Below the pieces are notes generated by a model. It did no database searches and was not told the DNA's origin. It saw only the letters and a list, made by a program, of their open reading frames with translations. From the NCBI RefSeq assembly GCF_002726155.1, contig NZ_PBSH01000035.1, forward strand, positions 1 to 58,251: a stretch of DNA of 58,251 bases. Reading direction: 5' to 3'. This DNA comes from Alcanivorax sp. (GTDB lineage Bacteria > Pseudomonadota > Gammaproteobacteria > Pseudomonadales > Alcanivoracaceae). The position numbers and the translations under genes are program-made. Below are positions 37,007 through 47,316 of the stretch, piece after piece; the first letter of the stretch is position 1; every line of letters starts with the position of its first letter.

Positions 37007-38425
37007 ATGGCAGGCAAGACCCTCTATGACAAATTGTGGGAAGCCCACCTCGTTACCCAGCGCGAAGATGGCTCTGCGCTGATCTATATTGATCGCCAGA
37101 TCATCCATGAGGTGACCTCGCCGCAGGCGTTTGAGGGCCTGCGTCTGGCGGGCCGTCAGCCGTGGCGTACCAGTGCCAGTGTGGCGACCATTGATCACAA
37201 TGTGCCGACGACGCCGTTCAAGAGTGCCGCCGATATTGCTGACGATACCTCGCGGATTCAGGTGCAGACACTGCAAGACAACACCCGTGAATTCGGTATT
37301 ACTGAATTCGGAATTGGTGATGTGCGCCAGGGGATCGTGCACGTGATGGCGCCGGAACAGGGGGCCGTCGTGCCCGGCATGACCGTCGTCTGTGGTGACT
37401 CCCACACCTCTACCAACGGTGCCTTGGCCTGCCTGGCCCACGGTATTGGTACCAGTGAGGTAGAGCATGTGTTGGCGACCCAGACCTTGGTGGCCAAGAA
37501 AATGAACAACATGCGCGTCTCGGTTGAGGGTGAGCTTGGCGCGGGCGTGACAGCGAAAGACGTGGTGCTGCACATCATTGGCGTCATTGGTACCGCTGGC
37601 GGCACCGGGTACGCGCTTGAGTTTGCGGGCAGTGCCATGCGCAGCTTGAGCATGGAAGGGCGCATGACGGTCTGCAACATGGCCATCGAAGCCGGCGCCC
37701 GTGCGGGCATGGTGGCGGTGGATGATGTGACCATCGATTATGTGAAAGGCCGCCCGTTTGCACCCCAGGGTGCAGATTGGGACAAGGCGGAAGCGTACTG
37801 GCGTACGCTGGTCTCTGATGCCGATGCCCGCTTCGATGAGGAGGTCAACATTGATGCGGCGGACATCAAGCCCCAAGTGTCCTGGGGCACCAGCCCGGAA
37901 ATGGTGGTGCCGGTGGATGCCAACTTGCCGGACCCGGCGGCGGAGAGCGATGAAGTCAAACGCTCCGGCATGACCCGTGCTTATGAGTACATGGGCCTGA
38001 CGCCAGGCATGCCGGTGACGGATATCAAGGTGGACCGGGTCTTTATCGGGTCTTGCACGAATTCGCGCATCGAAGATTTGCGCGCCGCGGCGGAAGTGGC
38101 CAAGGGCCGTCAGAAGGCCGGTAGCGTCAAGCAGGTATTGGTAGTGCCGGGCTCCGGCTTGGTCAAGCAGCAGGCGGAGAAAGAAGGCCTGGACAAGGTC
38201 TTTGTTGAGGCCGGTTTTGAATGGCGTGAACCGGGCTGTTCCATGTGTCTGGCTATGAACCCGGATCGACTGGAAGCCGGCGAACACTGCGCCTCCACCT
38301 CGAACCGTAACTTCGAAGGGCGCCAGGGTAACGGCGGCCGCACGCATCTGGTGAGCCCGGCCATGGCAGCAGCAGCAGCGGTGGCAGGCCATTTCGTTGA
38401 TATTCGCGAACTCGATCAGGCATAA
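37007..38425 (+). CDS. leuC: 3-isopropylmalate dehydratase large subunit LeuC
   Basis: Large subunit of isopropylmalate isomerase, the second committed step of leucine synthesis, carrying a [4Fe-4S] cluster. The 472-residue protein shows the aconitase-family Cys ligands in [12 protein letters not shown] (about 347-358) and [12 protein letters not shown] (about 405-416). The [13 protein letters not shown] substrate motif and [11 protein letters not shown] are also present. CAGGAGAAAGG precedes the ATG. leuD follows after 11 bases. First gene of the long biosynthetic run. Confidence 0.98.
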   Translation: MAGKTLYDKLWEAHLVTQREDGSALIYIDRQIIHEVTSPQAFEGLRLAGRQPWRTSASVATIDHNVPTTPFKSAADIADDTSRIQVQTLQDNTREFGITEFGIGDVRQGIVHVMAPEQGAVVPGMTVVCGDSHTSTNGALACLAHGIGTSEVEHVLATQTLVAKKMNNMRVSVEGELGAGVTAKDVVLHIIGVIGTAGGTGYALEFAGSAMRSLSMEGRMTVCNMAIEAGARAGMVAVDDVTIDYVKGRPFAPQGADWDKAEAYWRTLVSDADARFDEEVNIDAADIKPQVSWGTSPEMVVPVDANLPDPAAESDEVKRSGMTRAYEYMGLTPGMPVTDIKVDRVFIGSCTNSRIEDLRAAAEVAKGRQKAGSVKQVLVVPGSGLVKQQAEKEGLDKVFVEAGFEWREPGCSMCLAMNPDRLEAGEHCASTSNRNFEGRQGNGGRTHLVSPAMAAAAAVAGHFVDIRELDQA

Positions 38426-38436
38426 GGAGCAACACC

Positions 38437-39081
38437 ATGGAAAAGTTTGTGCGTCATGATGGCCTGGTTGCCCCGCTTGATCGTGCCAATGTGGACACCG
38501 ACCAGATCATTCCCAAGCAATTTCTCAAGTCCATCAAACGGACCGGTTTCGGGCCTAATTTGTTTGATGAGTGGCGTTATCTGGACGAAGGCTCCCCTGG
38601 CCAGGACAACAGTGTTCGCCCGGTAAATAAAGACTTTGTGCTCAATTTGCCTGCCTTTCAGGGAGCCAGTGTTCTGATTACCCGTCGCAACTTTGGTTGT
38701 GGCTCCAGCCGTGAACATGCGCCCTGGGCGTTGATGGATTTCGGCTTCAAGGCGATCATTGCTCCGAGCTTTGCCGATATCTTCTACAATAACTGCTTCA
38801 AGAACGGCTTATTGCCCATTGTCTTGTCGGAAGATAACGTGGAAGCCCTGTTTCAGGCTGTTAACGGCAAGGAAGGCTACCGGCTCACTATTGATCTGGA
38901 AGGCCAGCAGGTGATTCCCGAATCCGGGGCGGCGCTGCCTTTCGAGATTGATGAGTTCCGCAAGCACTGTTTGCTCAACGGTCTGGACGAAATTGGCCTG
39001 ACCCTGAATGAAGCGGATGCGATTCGTGCTTACGAGAAAGGTCGCATGGAGCGCGAACCCTGGGTTTTTGCCGACCATTAA
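38437..39081 (+). CDS. leuD: 3-isopropylmalate dehydratase small subunit LeuD
   Basis: Small swivel-domain subunit of isopropylmalate isomerase, partner of LeuC. The 214-residue protein begins [30 protein letters not shown] and contains the [15 protein letters not shown] motif (about 85-99) that shapes the active site. AAGGAGCAAC precedes the ATG. Its length fits the proteobacterial type. A lipoprotein gene, not leuB, follows after 21 bases. Confidence 0.98.
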   Translation: MEKFVRHDGLVAPLDRANVDTDQIIPKQFLKSIKRTGFGPNLFDEWRYLDEGSPGQDNSVRPVNKDFVLNLPAFQGASVLITRRNFGCGSSREHAPWALMDFGFKAIIAPSFADIFYNNCFKNGLLPIVLSEDNVEALFQAVNGKEGYRLTIDLEGQQVIPESGAALPFEIDEFRKHCLLNGLDEIGLTLNEADAIRAYEKGRMEREPWVFADH

Positions 39082-39102
39082 AAGAATAACCAAGGAGGTT
39101 GT

Positions 39103-39549
39103 ATGTTGCGTTTACTTTCGCTGTCACTGGTTTCGGTATTGATGCTGGCTGGCTGTGCTTCCACGGGCATGTACGACGCCCCCACCGGAGAGCAGGCGGC
39201 CACGTTGAGCGTGGATAACCAGCTGTCGGCCCCGACAGCGCAGGGCGAAGACGCCGGCTGGCAAATGCCCACCAGTAGTGAAGCCAAGGCATCCCTGTTC
39301 AAGGTGGATGGCGAGCGCATTGCTGAGCAAGCGGGTGCACAGAGTGTGCAGATTGAAGCCGGTAAGCATTCGGTGGAAGTGTTTGCCGACCAGGCGGGCA
39401 TTCTTCGTTTCGGCAAGTTCCGCCACAACTTCGCACAAGGTGGCATCTATCAGGTTCGCATCAGTGCCGCTGAGGGCAAGAAAGATTACACCCTGGAGCT
39501 GGTAAAGGCGTCCGCGCCCGATGATGTTCTGGTAACCAAAGACTTTTAA
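39103..39549 (+). CDS. Predicted lipoprotein between leuD and leuB
   Basis: A 148-residue predicted lipoprotein of unknown function. The N terminus is a signal peptide ending in the lipobox LMLAGC, with Cys18 as the lipidated residue; Ala19 and Ser20 at +2/+3 favour sorting to the outer membrane. The mature part has a Gln/Ala-rich stretch and a beta-rich C-terminal half (residues 65-145: [15 protein letters not shown]..., [19 protein letters not shown]) resembling a compact PEGA/Ig-like fold by eye. A very strong AAGGAGG precedes the ATG. It is cotranscribed within the leucine genes although its job looks unrelated. Confidence 0.82.
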   Translation: MLRLLSLSLVSVLMLAGCASTGMYDAPTGEQAATLSVDNQLSAPTAQGEDAGWQMPTSSEAKASLFKVDGERIAEQAGAQSVQIEAGKHSVEVFADQAGILRFGKFRHNFAQGGIYQVRISAAEGKKDYTLELVKASAPDDVLVTKDF

Positions 39550-39584
39550 TCGCCCGCAAGGGCAGTAGTAGACAGGAAGCAGTA

Positions 39585-40661
39585 ATGAGCAAGGTGTTGG
39601 TGTTGCCCGGTGACGGTATTGGCCCGGAGATCGTGAAAGAAGCGGTCAAGGTGCTGAGCGTGGCCAAGCAGAAGTTCGGGCTCGAGGTGGAGCTGGATGA
39701 AGCCCTGGTCGGGGGCGCAGCGGTGGATGCGGAAAATGACCCGCTTCCGGAAGGTACGCTGGAAAAAGCCCGTGCCGCCGACGCTATTTTGTTCGGCTCC
39801 ATTGGTGGTCCGAAATGGGACACCATTGAACGCGACAAGCGCCCCGAGCGTGGCCTGTTGCGTTTGCGCTCGTCACTGGAGCTGTTTGCCAACCTGCGCC
39901 CGGCGATTCTGTTTCCGCAACTGGCGGATGCCTCCAGCCTGAAACCGGAAGTGGTATCCGGGCTGGATATCCTGATTGTGCGCGAGCTGACCGGCGGCAT
40001 CTATTTCGGTCAGCCTCGCGGTATCAAGGAAGAAAACGGCGAGCGTGTGGGCTTCAATACCTATGTCTACACCGAGTCGGAAATGCGCCGGATCGCGAAA
40101 GTGGCCTTTGAATTGGCCATGAAACGTGACAAGCGCGTGTTGTCGGTGGACAAGGCCAACGTGCTGGAAGTCACCGAACTCTGGAAAGAAGTGGTCACCG
40201 AGGAGGCAAAGGCCTACCCGGAGATCGAGTTGTCACACATGTATGTCGACAACGCGGCCATGCAGCTGGTGCGTGCGCCGAAACAGTTTGATGTGATTGT
40301 CACCGGCAATTTGTTTGGTGACATTCTCTCCGATGAAGCCGCCATGCTCACCGGCTCCATCGGGATGTTGCCCTCCGCGTCGCTGGATGAAAACCGCAAG
40401 GGCTTGTACGAACCCTGCCACGGCTCGGCACCGGACATTGCCGGCCAGGGCATCGCCAACCCGCTGGCGACCATTATGTCGCTGGCCATGCTGATGCGTT
40501 ACAGCCTGGAGCGTGGTGATGTGGCTGATGCCATTGAAGCCGCTGTAGAGCGTGTTCTTGATCAGGGGCTACGTACTGCGGATATCTACACCGAGGGCAC
40601 TCGCAAAGTGGGCACCGAAGAAATGGGCAGCGCCGTTGCTGATGCTTTGTCACAAGCATGA
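39585..40661 (+). CDS. leuB: 3-isopropylmalate dehydrogenase LeuB
   Basis: NAD-dependent oxidative decarboxylase making 2-oxoisocaproate, the third step of leucine synthesis. The 358-residue protein starts [21 protein letters not shown] and has the [14 protein letters not shown] substrate-binding Arg cluster (about 86-99). The metal-binding region [23 protein letters not shown] and the NAD-contact [21 protein letters not shown] are present. CAGGAAGC precedes the ATG. asd follows 78 bases downstream. Confidence 0.98.
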   Translation: MSKVLVLPGDGIGPEIVKEAVKVLSVAKQKFGLEVELDEALVGGAAVDAENDPLPEGTLEKARAADAILFGSIGGPKWDTIERDKRPERGLLRLRSSLELFANLRPAILFPQLADASSLKPEVVSGLDILIVRELTGGIYFGQPRGIKEENGERVGFNTYVYTESEMRRIAKVAFELAMKRDKRVLSVDKANVLEVTELWKEVVTEEAKAYPEIELSHMYVDNAAMQLVRAPKQFDVIVTGNLFGDILSDEAAMLTGSIGMLPSASLDENRKGLYEPCHGSAPDIAGQGIANPLATIMSLAMLMRYSLERGDVADAIEAAVERVLDQGLRTADIYTEGTRKVGTEEMGSAVADALSQA

Positions 40662-40707
40662 CTGAGGCATGACGCACAGGCGCAACACGCGCATTGATTC
40701 ACTGATA

Positions 40708-40724
40708 GAAAGGGCAACCCTTTC
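40708..40724 (+). promoter_or_regulatory. Hairpin immediately upstream of the asd ribosome binding site
   Basis: GAAAGGG-CAA-CCCTTTC is a perfect 7-bp stem with a three-base loop, ending one base before the AGGAGA ribosome binding site of asd. It lacks a T-run. It could affect mRNA processing or asd translation; this is inference from position. Confidence 0.4.
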
Positions 40725-40739
40725 AGGAGACAGTTTCTA

Positions 40740-41852
40740 ATGAAGAAAGTCGGTTTTGTCGGCTGGCGTGGCATGGTGGGTTCCGTATTGATGGAGCGCA
40801 TGACTGCCGAAAATGATTTTGCAGATATCGAACCGGTCTTTTTCTCGACCTCCCAGGTTGGACAGGCAGGCCCGGACGTGGGCAAGGATATTCCGGCCCT
40901 GGGCGATGCCAAGAATATTGATGAATTGAAAGCGCTGGACGTGATCGTGACCTGTCAGGGTGGCGATTACACCAGCGAGGTCTACCCCAAGCTGCGTGAA
41001 GCGGGCTGGGATGGCTATTGGATTGATGCAGCATCCACGCTGCGGATGCAGGACAACAGCGTCATTGTGCTGGACCCGGTGAACCGTTCCGTGGTGGATT
41101 CTGCTCTGGATAGTGGCACAAAGGACTTTGTTGGCGGCAACTGCACAGTGAGCCTGATGTTGATGGCGTTGGGCGGTCTGTTCAATGAAGGGCTGGTGGA
41201 ATGGGCCAGTGCCCAGACCTACCAGGCTGCGTCCGGTTCTGGTGCACAGAACATGCGTGAGCTGATTGCCCAGATGGGCAAGATCCACGGCGATGTTTCC
41301 GATAAATTGGCCGATCCGGCCAGTGCCATTCTGGATATCGATCGCCAGGTGGCGGCAAGCATGCGCAGTGATGCCATGCCTCGTGAACATTTCGGCTTCC
41401 CGTTGGCCGGCTCCCTGTTGCCCTGGATCGACAAGGAAATGGAGAACGGTCAGAGCAAGGAAGAGTGGAAAGCCCAGGCGGAAACCAACAAGATTCTCGG
41501 TCGTAGCGGCAATCCGATTGCCCTGGATGGCACCTGTGTCCGTATTGGTGCCATGCGTTGTCATGCCCAGGCGCTTACCGTGAAGCTAAACCGCGATGTG
41601 CCCATGGACGAAGTGAACGACATCATTGCCAAGTCCAACGACTGGGTGAAAGTGGTGCCGAACACCAAGGAAGACACGCTGCGGGATCTCACACCCACTG
41701 CCGTGACCGGTACGCTGGGGATTCCTGTGGGCCGTCTGCGCAAGCTGAACATGGGCGGCGAGTTCCTCAATGCCTTTACCGTGGGTGACCAGCTACTGTG
41801 GGGTGCGGCTGAACCGCTGCGCCGTATGCTGCGAATTCTTCTCGAGCGCTAA
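40740..41852 (+). CDS. asd: Aspartate-semialdehyde dehydrogenase Asd
   Basis: Reduces aspartyl phosphate to aspartate semialdehyde for lysine/diaminopimelate, methionine and threonine synthesis. The 370-residue protein is of the gammaproteobacterial type: NADP loop [12 protein letters not shown] (5-16), catalytic Cys in [18 protein letters not shown] (near 135) and the [11 protein letters not shown] segment. AGGAGA lies upstream of the ATG. A second, degenerate asd-like gene (usg type) follows 20 bases downstream. Confidence 0.97.
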   Translation: MKKVGFVGWRGMVGSVLMERMTAENDFADIEPVFFSTSQVGQAGPDVGKDIPALGDAKNIDELKALDVIVTCQGGDYTSEVYPKLREAGWDGYWIDAASTLRMQDNSVIVLDPVNRSVVDSALDSGTKDFVGGNCTVSLMLMALGGLFNEGLVEWASAQTYQAASGSGAQNMRELIAQMGKIHGDVSDKLADPASAILDIDRQVAASMRSDAMPREHFGFPLAGSLLPWIDKEMENGQSKEEWKAQAETNKILGRSGNPIALDGTCVRIGAMRCHAQALTVKLNRDVPMDEVNDIIAKSNDWVKVVPNTKEDTLRDLTPTAVTGTLGIPVGRLRKLNMGGEFLNAFTVGDQLLWGAAEPLRRMLRILLER

Positions 41853-41872
41853 GCGCCAAATAGAGGTAAGTG

Positions 41873-42889
41873 ATGGATCGGTCTATCAATCTGGCCATCG
41901 TCGGTGCAACCGGCCTGGTCGGAGAGGCCATCATCAAACTGCTCGCTGATCGGAAATTTCCGGTCGGCGAGCTTTTTGTTTTGGCTTCCGAAAATGGCGC
42001 CGGCAGCAAGATCGCGTTTGCCGGCAAAACCCTGACAGTGCGCCCCGCCGAGGATTTTGATTTCTCTCAGGTGGAAGTGGCGCTGTTTGCAGCGGGAGCG
42101 TCGGTGAGCCAGGCCCTGGCGCCGGCTGCGGCAGAGTCCGGCGCGGTGGTGGTGGATCTGTCACCGGCCTACCGTTATGAGGCGGACATTCCGCTGGTCG
42201 TGGCCGATGTGAACGACGAGATGCTGGCCCATGCCCGGGAGCAAAACCTGGTGGCCTGCGCTGATGCGTCCACGGTTCAGTTGCTGCGCGCCTTGAAACC
42301 GCTGACCGAACTGGGCCCCCTGCAGGACGTGGTGGTGACCCAGTTCCAGGCGGCGTCCGCCACCGGCAAGGCCGGCGTGGATCAGCTGGCCCAGCAAAGC
42401 GTGCGTCTGCTCAATGGCCTGTCTCCCAGTGAGGCGGCTCAGGCCCAGATCGCCTTCAATGTGCTGCCGGTGAGTGGTCAGATTCAGGAAAACGGTTTCA
42501 CCAGCGAAGAGCTGAAATTGATGCTGGAAACCCGCCGTATTCTGGCGGATCAGCCCCTGTCCATCCAGGTCACCACGGTGCGAGTACCGGTTTTTTATGG
42601 ATACGGGCAGAGTGTCACCGTACGTAGCATGCAAGGGCTGTCGGCAGCGCAATGCCATGCCCTGTGGGATGACGGTGGCGATATGTCGGTGCAGGACAGT
42701 GATGATCCGCAAGCCATGTCCCCAGTGGCGATGGTGGAAGGAGAGCCTGTAATGCGACTTTCCCGGGTCCGTGAAGAGATGGAAGCGGGCGGGGCGTTGA
42801 GCTATTTTAGCGTTGCCGATAATGTCCGTTGGGGGGCTGCGTTGAACGCGGTGAAAATAGTCGAGAAGTTGCTAAAAGACTATCTGTAA
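41873..42889 (+). CDS. usg: Asd-like paralogue (USG-1 type) without the catalytic Cys
   Basis: A 338-residue homologue of aspartate-semialdehyde dehydrogenase, matching in place and features the usg/PA3116-type gene found after asd in pseudomonads. It keeps the NADP loop VGATGLVGEAI (10-20) and the overall fold. Where the active-site NxNCST would be, it reads ADASTVQLL, so the catalytic Cys is Ala132; Cys129 is close but out of register. Dehydrogenase activity is therefore unlikely. The start is the ATG at 41873 behind AGAGGTAAG, not the GTG three bases earlier. Possible structural or regulatory role. Confidence 0.85.
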   Translation: MDRSINLAIVGATGLVGEAIIKLLADRKFPVGELFVLASENGAGSKIAFAGKTLTVRPAEDFDFSQVEVALFAAGASVSQALAPAAAESGAVVVDLSPAYRYEADIPLVVADVNDEMLAHAREQNLVACADASTVQLLRALKPLTELGPLQDVVVTQFQAASATGKAGVDQLAQQSVRLLNGLSPSEAAQAQIAFNVLPVSGQIQENGFTSEELKLMLETRRILADQPLSIQVTTVRVPVFYGYGQSVTVRSMQGLSAAQCHALWDDGGDMSVQDSDDPQAMSPVAMVEGEPVMRLSRVREEMEAGGALSYFSVADNVRWGAALNAVKIVEKLLKDYL

Positions 42890-43054
42890 TGGATACTTAC
42901 TGACATTATGTGACGCGGTTTCTAGGTTTTGTCTCTGGCCTGAGGCAGAATGTGTGAACGGCGTCATATAGGACAGCTTGCCGCCACGGGTACATCCGTA
43001 AGGCCCGCGGGATCGGGCTGAGCGCGGGAAACATAATAAATAAAGGGTTCGACC

Positions 43055-46000
43055 ATGCTTCGAAAACTTGGGTTTGGCTTAACAGCTGTGGCGATGATGG
43101 CGCCTGGCGTAGCGGCAGCATTGGGGGTAGGGGAATACCAGCTTAATTCCTATTTGAACCAGCCCCTGGATATGGATGTCTCTCTGCACGAGGTCGGCGA
43201 CCTGACTGCAGAAGAAATTCTGGTGAATCTGGCGCCCCAGTCAGAGTTCGATGCTGCTGGCGTTGATCGCAGCTATTTCCTTAATCGACTGGCATTTTCT
43301 GTAGAACTTCAGGAGGGCGACAAAGCCCAGCTGCATATTTCTACGGACCAGCCGGTGCGTGAGCCTTACCTGAACTTCCTGGTTGAATTCCTGTGGCCCA
43401 CGGGTCGATTGATGCGTGAATACACGGTATTGCTGGACCCGCCCAGCTTTGCCGATAGCGCCGTGACCGCTGCGCCGACCATCAGTCGTGTGCCCCAGCC
43501 GGTGACGCGCAGCGAACCGACCCCCGCATCGGCACCCGCGCCTGCGGCAACGCCAACCCCCCAGCCTGAGAGTACCCCTGAGCCCGCCATCGAATCGGAA
43601 CCTCAGCAGGCCCAGTCTGCCCCGGCCGTGGCCGATAGCGGTCCCCGCAGCCGTTATACCGTACGTTCCAGCGACACCATGTGGCAGATTGCCCTGAACA
43701 ATCGCCCCTCAAACAGTGTATCAGTGCAACAGATGCTGGTGGCGATTCAGGAAATGAATCCTGATGCCTTCATCAACAACAACGTGAACCTGGTGCGTGA
43801 AGGCACGGTTCTGCGTATTCCTAACGAGCAGGAAGTGCGTAACATCTCCACCCGTTCCGCTATTGTGGAAGTGGCAGACCAGAACCGCCAATGGCGTGAC
43901 ATGCTGGAAAAGCGTGGCATCCAAACCCCACAGCGCGCCCAGATTGATGGCTCCCGCCAGGTGGCTGACAGCGATGATGAGGCTGAGGCACCAACCCGTG
44001 GTGAAGTGAAGCTGGTGGCTCCGGAATCCACTGCCGGTGTGGATGATGGCGACAGCACGGGTTCTGACGAGCAAGGTAACGCGAATACCGCGGTGCTCGA
44101 GAACGAGCTGGCGATTCGCGATGAAAGCCTGGATCGTCTGGACCGTGAAAATTCCGAACTGAAATCCCGGCTGAGCGATCTGGAAGCGCAGAACTCCACC
44201 AGCGAAGAGCTGTTGAAGCTGCGTAATGACCAGATTACCCAGTTGCAGGAAGAACTGCGCCAATTGCGCGAAGAGCAGGGCGTGGCCTCCCCGGACAATG
44301 ACCCGTTGATGGAAGAGCCCGCTGAGCCAGCGCTCTCTGCGGACGCTGACGATGCGGCGGGTGATGATGAGGCGAATGAGTCTATCGCCGCTGCTGATTC
44401 CGCTCAGGAAGACGGCGAGCAGACCGCTGACGATGACGTTGCTGTTCTGGAAGGCTCCGACGAACAAGCAGCGGAGCAGAGTGGTGTAACCGATGCCGCT
44501 GATGCCGAAGGTCCACAGAGTGCGGCTGACAGTGCCGGTAACAAAGAGGCTGAGGCGGACAGTGCAGTTAAACCGGTAGAGCCGGTGTCCAAGCCTGAGC
44601 CAGTGGCGCCTGCACAGCCGCCGGTTGCCCAGAGTGGCGGCATTGTCGATCTGATCATGGAAAACCTGCTGTACATTGCGCTGGGCTTGCTGGCCATTTT
44701 GCTGCTGATTGCCCTGCTGCTGCGCGGCAAGAAGAAAAATGACAATGAAGATCTGGATGGTCCGCTGTTTGATGATGTTGACGACCAGCAGGACGATGAA
44801 TTTGGCCTGAATCTGGACGATGATAGCGCACCGACCGTTGCTGCCGTTGATGATAACGCTGACGATGCGGCCCCGGTACAAGGCCAGGGCGGTAGCCAGG
44901 ATCCGCTGGAAGATGTGGAAGTGTATGTGGCCTACGGCCGCTATCCGCAAGCGGTTGACTTCCTGCGCAATGAAATCAATAAATCACCAGAGCGGGCCGA
45001 CCTGAAAGTGCGTCTGCTGGAACTGCTGAAAGAAATGGGGGACGACGCGGCATTCCAGCAGCAGGCAACCACCTACGCCGGCACCGGTGCCGATGTGGAT
45101 GCGGCCATTGCCCGTTTGGGTGGTGCGGCAGCGCCGGCAGCGGCCCAGGATGATGACGAACTGTCTCTGGATGATCTGGAGATGGGCCTGTCTTCTGATC
45201 TGGGGAATGGGTCTGACAGCGCGCCGACCATTGAGGCGGAAGCGCCGTCTCTGGAACCGGAAACGGAAAGCACGGACGAGTTGGCGGATTTCGATTTTGA
45301 GCTGGATTCTGCCGAGGCAGACAACGAAGACGCTACCGTCATGCTGAATGCGGACAGCGAAACATCGTCTTCTTCTGCTAATGCGCAGGATGATGATTTC
45401 AGCCTGGATTTCGACAGCGAGGATGACGCGGTAAAAGAACCGGAAATGTCTGACGCAGACAAGCAGTCAATGTCTGCTGATTCGCTGTTGGAACTGGATG
45501 ATGTGGGCAGTGCGACTCTGCAAGATGACACCGAATTCGGTGAGCTGAATCTGGATGACATGAATGCAGAGTTCGATGATCTGTCTGCCGAGCCGGCAGC
45601 AGACGAAGAGCTGGATCTGTCGCTGGATGATCTGGACCTGTCTGATGAAACGGGCAGCGCACCGCAGTCGTCAGATGACGATACCCTGTCAGACCTGGAT
45701 ATCGATCTGGAGCTGGACGAAGCCGAGAAGTCCCTGAGTGGTAGCACCCAGGCAGAAGAGTCACTGGACGATATCACCGCGCTGGATCTGGACGCACCGT
45801 TGGAAGAGGCTGCGCCGGTGGCAGACACACAGATCGACGCGGACGAAGTGGCCGCCGCAGATGACGGCTCGCTGGAAGATCTTCTGGGTGATGACGAGCT
45901 GAATCTGGATGACGACCAGACCCTGTCTTTCGATGCCCCTGAAGCTGCCGACGCTGACGTCAGCGATGCGCAGCCGCAGGAGGAGACTGTGTCCATCGAG

Positions 46001-46249
46001 CCGACTGTTGCGCCCGCCGCTCCGGTGGATGAGACGCCGGCTCCATCCAGCGCTGATGTGCTGGCTGATGAAGATGACTTCGACTTCCTGGGTGAAACCG
46101 ACGAGAACGCGACCAAGCTGGATCTGGCCAAAGCCTATATCGATATGGGTGATAACGAAGGCGCCAAGGATATCCTCAACGAAGTGATTTCTGAGGGTAA
46201 TGACCAGCAACAGTCCGAAGCCCGAGAGCTGCTTAGTCAGGTGGGTTAA
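43055..46249 (+). CDS. fimV: Polar hub protein FimV (HubP-like)
   Basis: A 1064-residue FimV-type inner-membrane protein that in relatives organises type IV pili, twitching and polar markers. In order: signal peptide (1-22), FimV N-terminal domain (GEYQLNSYLNQPLDMDV..., quoted in part, to about 135), a Pro/Ala linker and a LysM peptidoglycan-binding domain (about 199-254, RYTVRSSDTMWQIALNN). Then come a coiled coil (about 343-410), an acidic linker, one transmembrane helix (about 535-560) and a very acidic Asp/Leu-rich cytoplasmic region with DxLxLDD repeats. The FimV C-terminal TPR-like motif DLAKAYIDMGDNEGAKDIL ends it. The 165 bases upstream hold no clear promoter motif. An intrinsic terminator follows. 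Confidence 0.96.
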   Translation: MLRKLGFGLTAVAMMAPGVAAALGVGEYQLNSYLNQPLDMDVSLHEVGDLTAEEILVNLAPQSEFDAAGVDRSYFLNRLAFSVELQEGDKAQLHISTDQPVREPYLNFLVEFLWPTGRLMREYTVLLDPPSFADSAVTAAPTISRVPQPVTRSEPTPASAPAPAATPTPQPESTPEPAIESEPQQAQSAPAVADSGPRSRYTVRSSDTMWQIALNNRPSNSVSVQQMLVAIQEMNPDAFINNNVNLVREGTVLRIPNEQEVRNISTRSAIVEVADQNRQWRDMLEKRGIQTPQRAQIDGSRQVADSDDEAEAPTRGEVKLVAPESTAGVDDGDSTGSDEQGNANTAVLENELAIRDESLDRLDRENSELKSRLSDLEAQNSTSEELLKLRNDQITQLQEELRQLREEQGVASPDNDPLMEEPAEPALSADADDAAGDDEANESIAAADSAQEDGEQTADDDVAVLEGSDEQAAEQSGVTDAADAEGPQSAADSAGNKEAEADSAVKPVEPVSKPEPVAPAQPPVAQSGGIVDLIMENLLYIALGLLAILLLIALLLRGKKKNDNEDLDGPLFDDVDDQQDDEFGLNLDDDSAPTVAAVDDNADDAAPVQGQGGSQDPLEDVEVYVAYGRYPQAVDFLRNEINKSPERADLKVRLLELLKEMGDDAAFQQQATTYAGTGADVDAAIARLGGAAAPAAAQDDDELSLDDLEMGLSSDLGNGSDSAPTIEAEAPSLEPETESTDELADFDFELDSAEADNEDATVMLNADSETSSSSANAQDDDFSLDFDSEDDAVKEPEMSDADKQSMSADSLLELDDVGSATLQDDTEFGELNLDDMNAEFDDLSAEPAADEELDLSLDDLDLSDETGSAPQSSDDDTLSDLDIDLELDEAEKSLSGSTQAEESLDDITALDLDAPLEEAAPVADTQIDADEVAAADDGSLEDLLGDDELNLDDDQTLSFDAPEAADADVSDAQPQEETVSIEPTVAPAAPVDETPAPSSADVLADEDDFDFLGETDENATKLDLAKAYIDMGDNEGAKDILNEVISEGNDQQQSEARELLSQVG

Positions 46250-46266
46250 ACTCTCCCTCGCTAGGC

Positions 46267-46305
46267 AAAAAGGGGGCGATGCCTTATGGTATCGCCCCTT
46301 TTTTT
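46267..46305 (+). terminator. Intrinsic terminator after fimV
   Basis: GGGGCGAT (46273-46280) pairs with ATCGCCCC (46291-46298), extended by flanking A/T runs, and continues into T7. It separates fimV from truA, so the genes from truA on need their own promoter or read-through. Confidence 0.93.
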
Positions 46306-46439
46306 GTTTTAGTCGAAAGTGAAAAGCGGTAACGCGAGGGGCTCTGGAATAGCGAAGGGTGTTCCCGGCCGCCTGAGGTTCAGATCGCGTTCCTGCGTTG
46401 AATGTTCAACGCGTCACTCAACTCATCTCCGAGGGTTCC

Positions 46440-47243
46440 ATGACACGTATTGCGCTGGGTATTGAGTACGATGGCACCGACTTTCGTGGTTGGCAGACGC
46501 AGCAACCCGGTGTGCGCACGGTGCAGGAATGCCTGGAAGCGGCGTTATCCAAAGTGGCCAACCACCCAGTGGCCGTTGTCTGTGCGGGGCGAACGGATGC
46601 GGGCGTACACGGTACCGGTCAGGTGGTTCATTTTGACTCAGCGGCCCCCCGTGAAATGAAAAGCTGGATCATGGGGGCCAATACCAATCTGCCGCGGGAC
46701 GTGACCGTGCGGTGGGCAACGCCGGTGGATGATGCCTTTCATGCGCGCTTTTCCGCAGTGAGTCGCCGTTATCGTTATGTCATCTACAACCATGCCCGCC
46801 CGCCGGCCCTGTATCGCAACCATGTGACCTGGAATTATCGACCGCTGGATGTGGCCGCCATGCGTGAAGCGGCTGCGTATCTGGTCGGTGAGCATGACTT
46901 CACTGCCTACCGAAGCGTGCACTGCCAGGCGAAATCACCATTGAAGACGATGCACAGCCTGACACTCTATGAGCACGGCAAGGTGTTGGTACTTGAGGCA
47001 CACGCTAACGCGTTCTTGATGCATATGGTGCGTAATATAGCCGGGGTGCTGATGAGCGTGGGGGCGGGAAAGAAACCCGCCACCTGGGCCAGGGAGGTGC
47101 TGGAGGGGCGTGATCGCCGGAAAGGCGCTGCCACAGCACCGCCATTTGGCTTGTACCTGGTGGAAATCGAATATCCTGACCATTTTGCGCTGCCTCAAGA
47201 TGCTTTGGGACCACTGTGGTTACCGGATGACCTTCAGGCATAA
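46440..47243 (+). CDS. truA: tRNA pseudouridine(38-40) synthase TruA
   Basis: Converts uridines 38-40 of the tRNA anticodon stem to pseudouridine. Beginning at the ATG at 46440 (GAGGG upstream) gives 267 residues starting MTRIALGIEYDGTDFRGWQ. The catalytic Asp53 is in AGRTDAGVHGTGQ, and the C-terminal FLMHMVRNIAGVLMSVGAG motif is intact. The frame is open 42 bases further upstream but without family support. It sits between fimV and trpF as in pseudomonads. Confidence 0.97.
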   Translation: MTRIALGIEYDGTDFRGWQTQQPGVRTVQECLEAALSKVANHPVAVVCAGRTDAGVHGTGQVVHFDSAAPREMKSWIMGANTNLPRDVTVRWATPVDDAFHARFSAVSRRYRYVIYNHARPPALYRNHVTWNYRPLDVAAMREAAAYLVGEHDFTAYRSVHCQAKSPLKTMHSLTLYEHGKVLVLEAHANAFLMHMVRNIAGVLMSVGAGKKPATWAREVLEGRDRRKGAATAPPFGLYLVEIEYPDHFALPQDALGPLWLPDDLQA

Positions 47244-47316
47244 TGATTAATTGCGATATGCGGCACGCCTCATGCCCCACGCTAAAACCCCTGGTTTTTG
47301 TTACACTGGAGAACCC

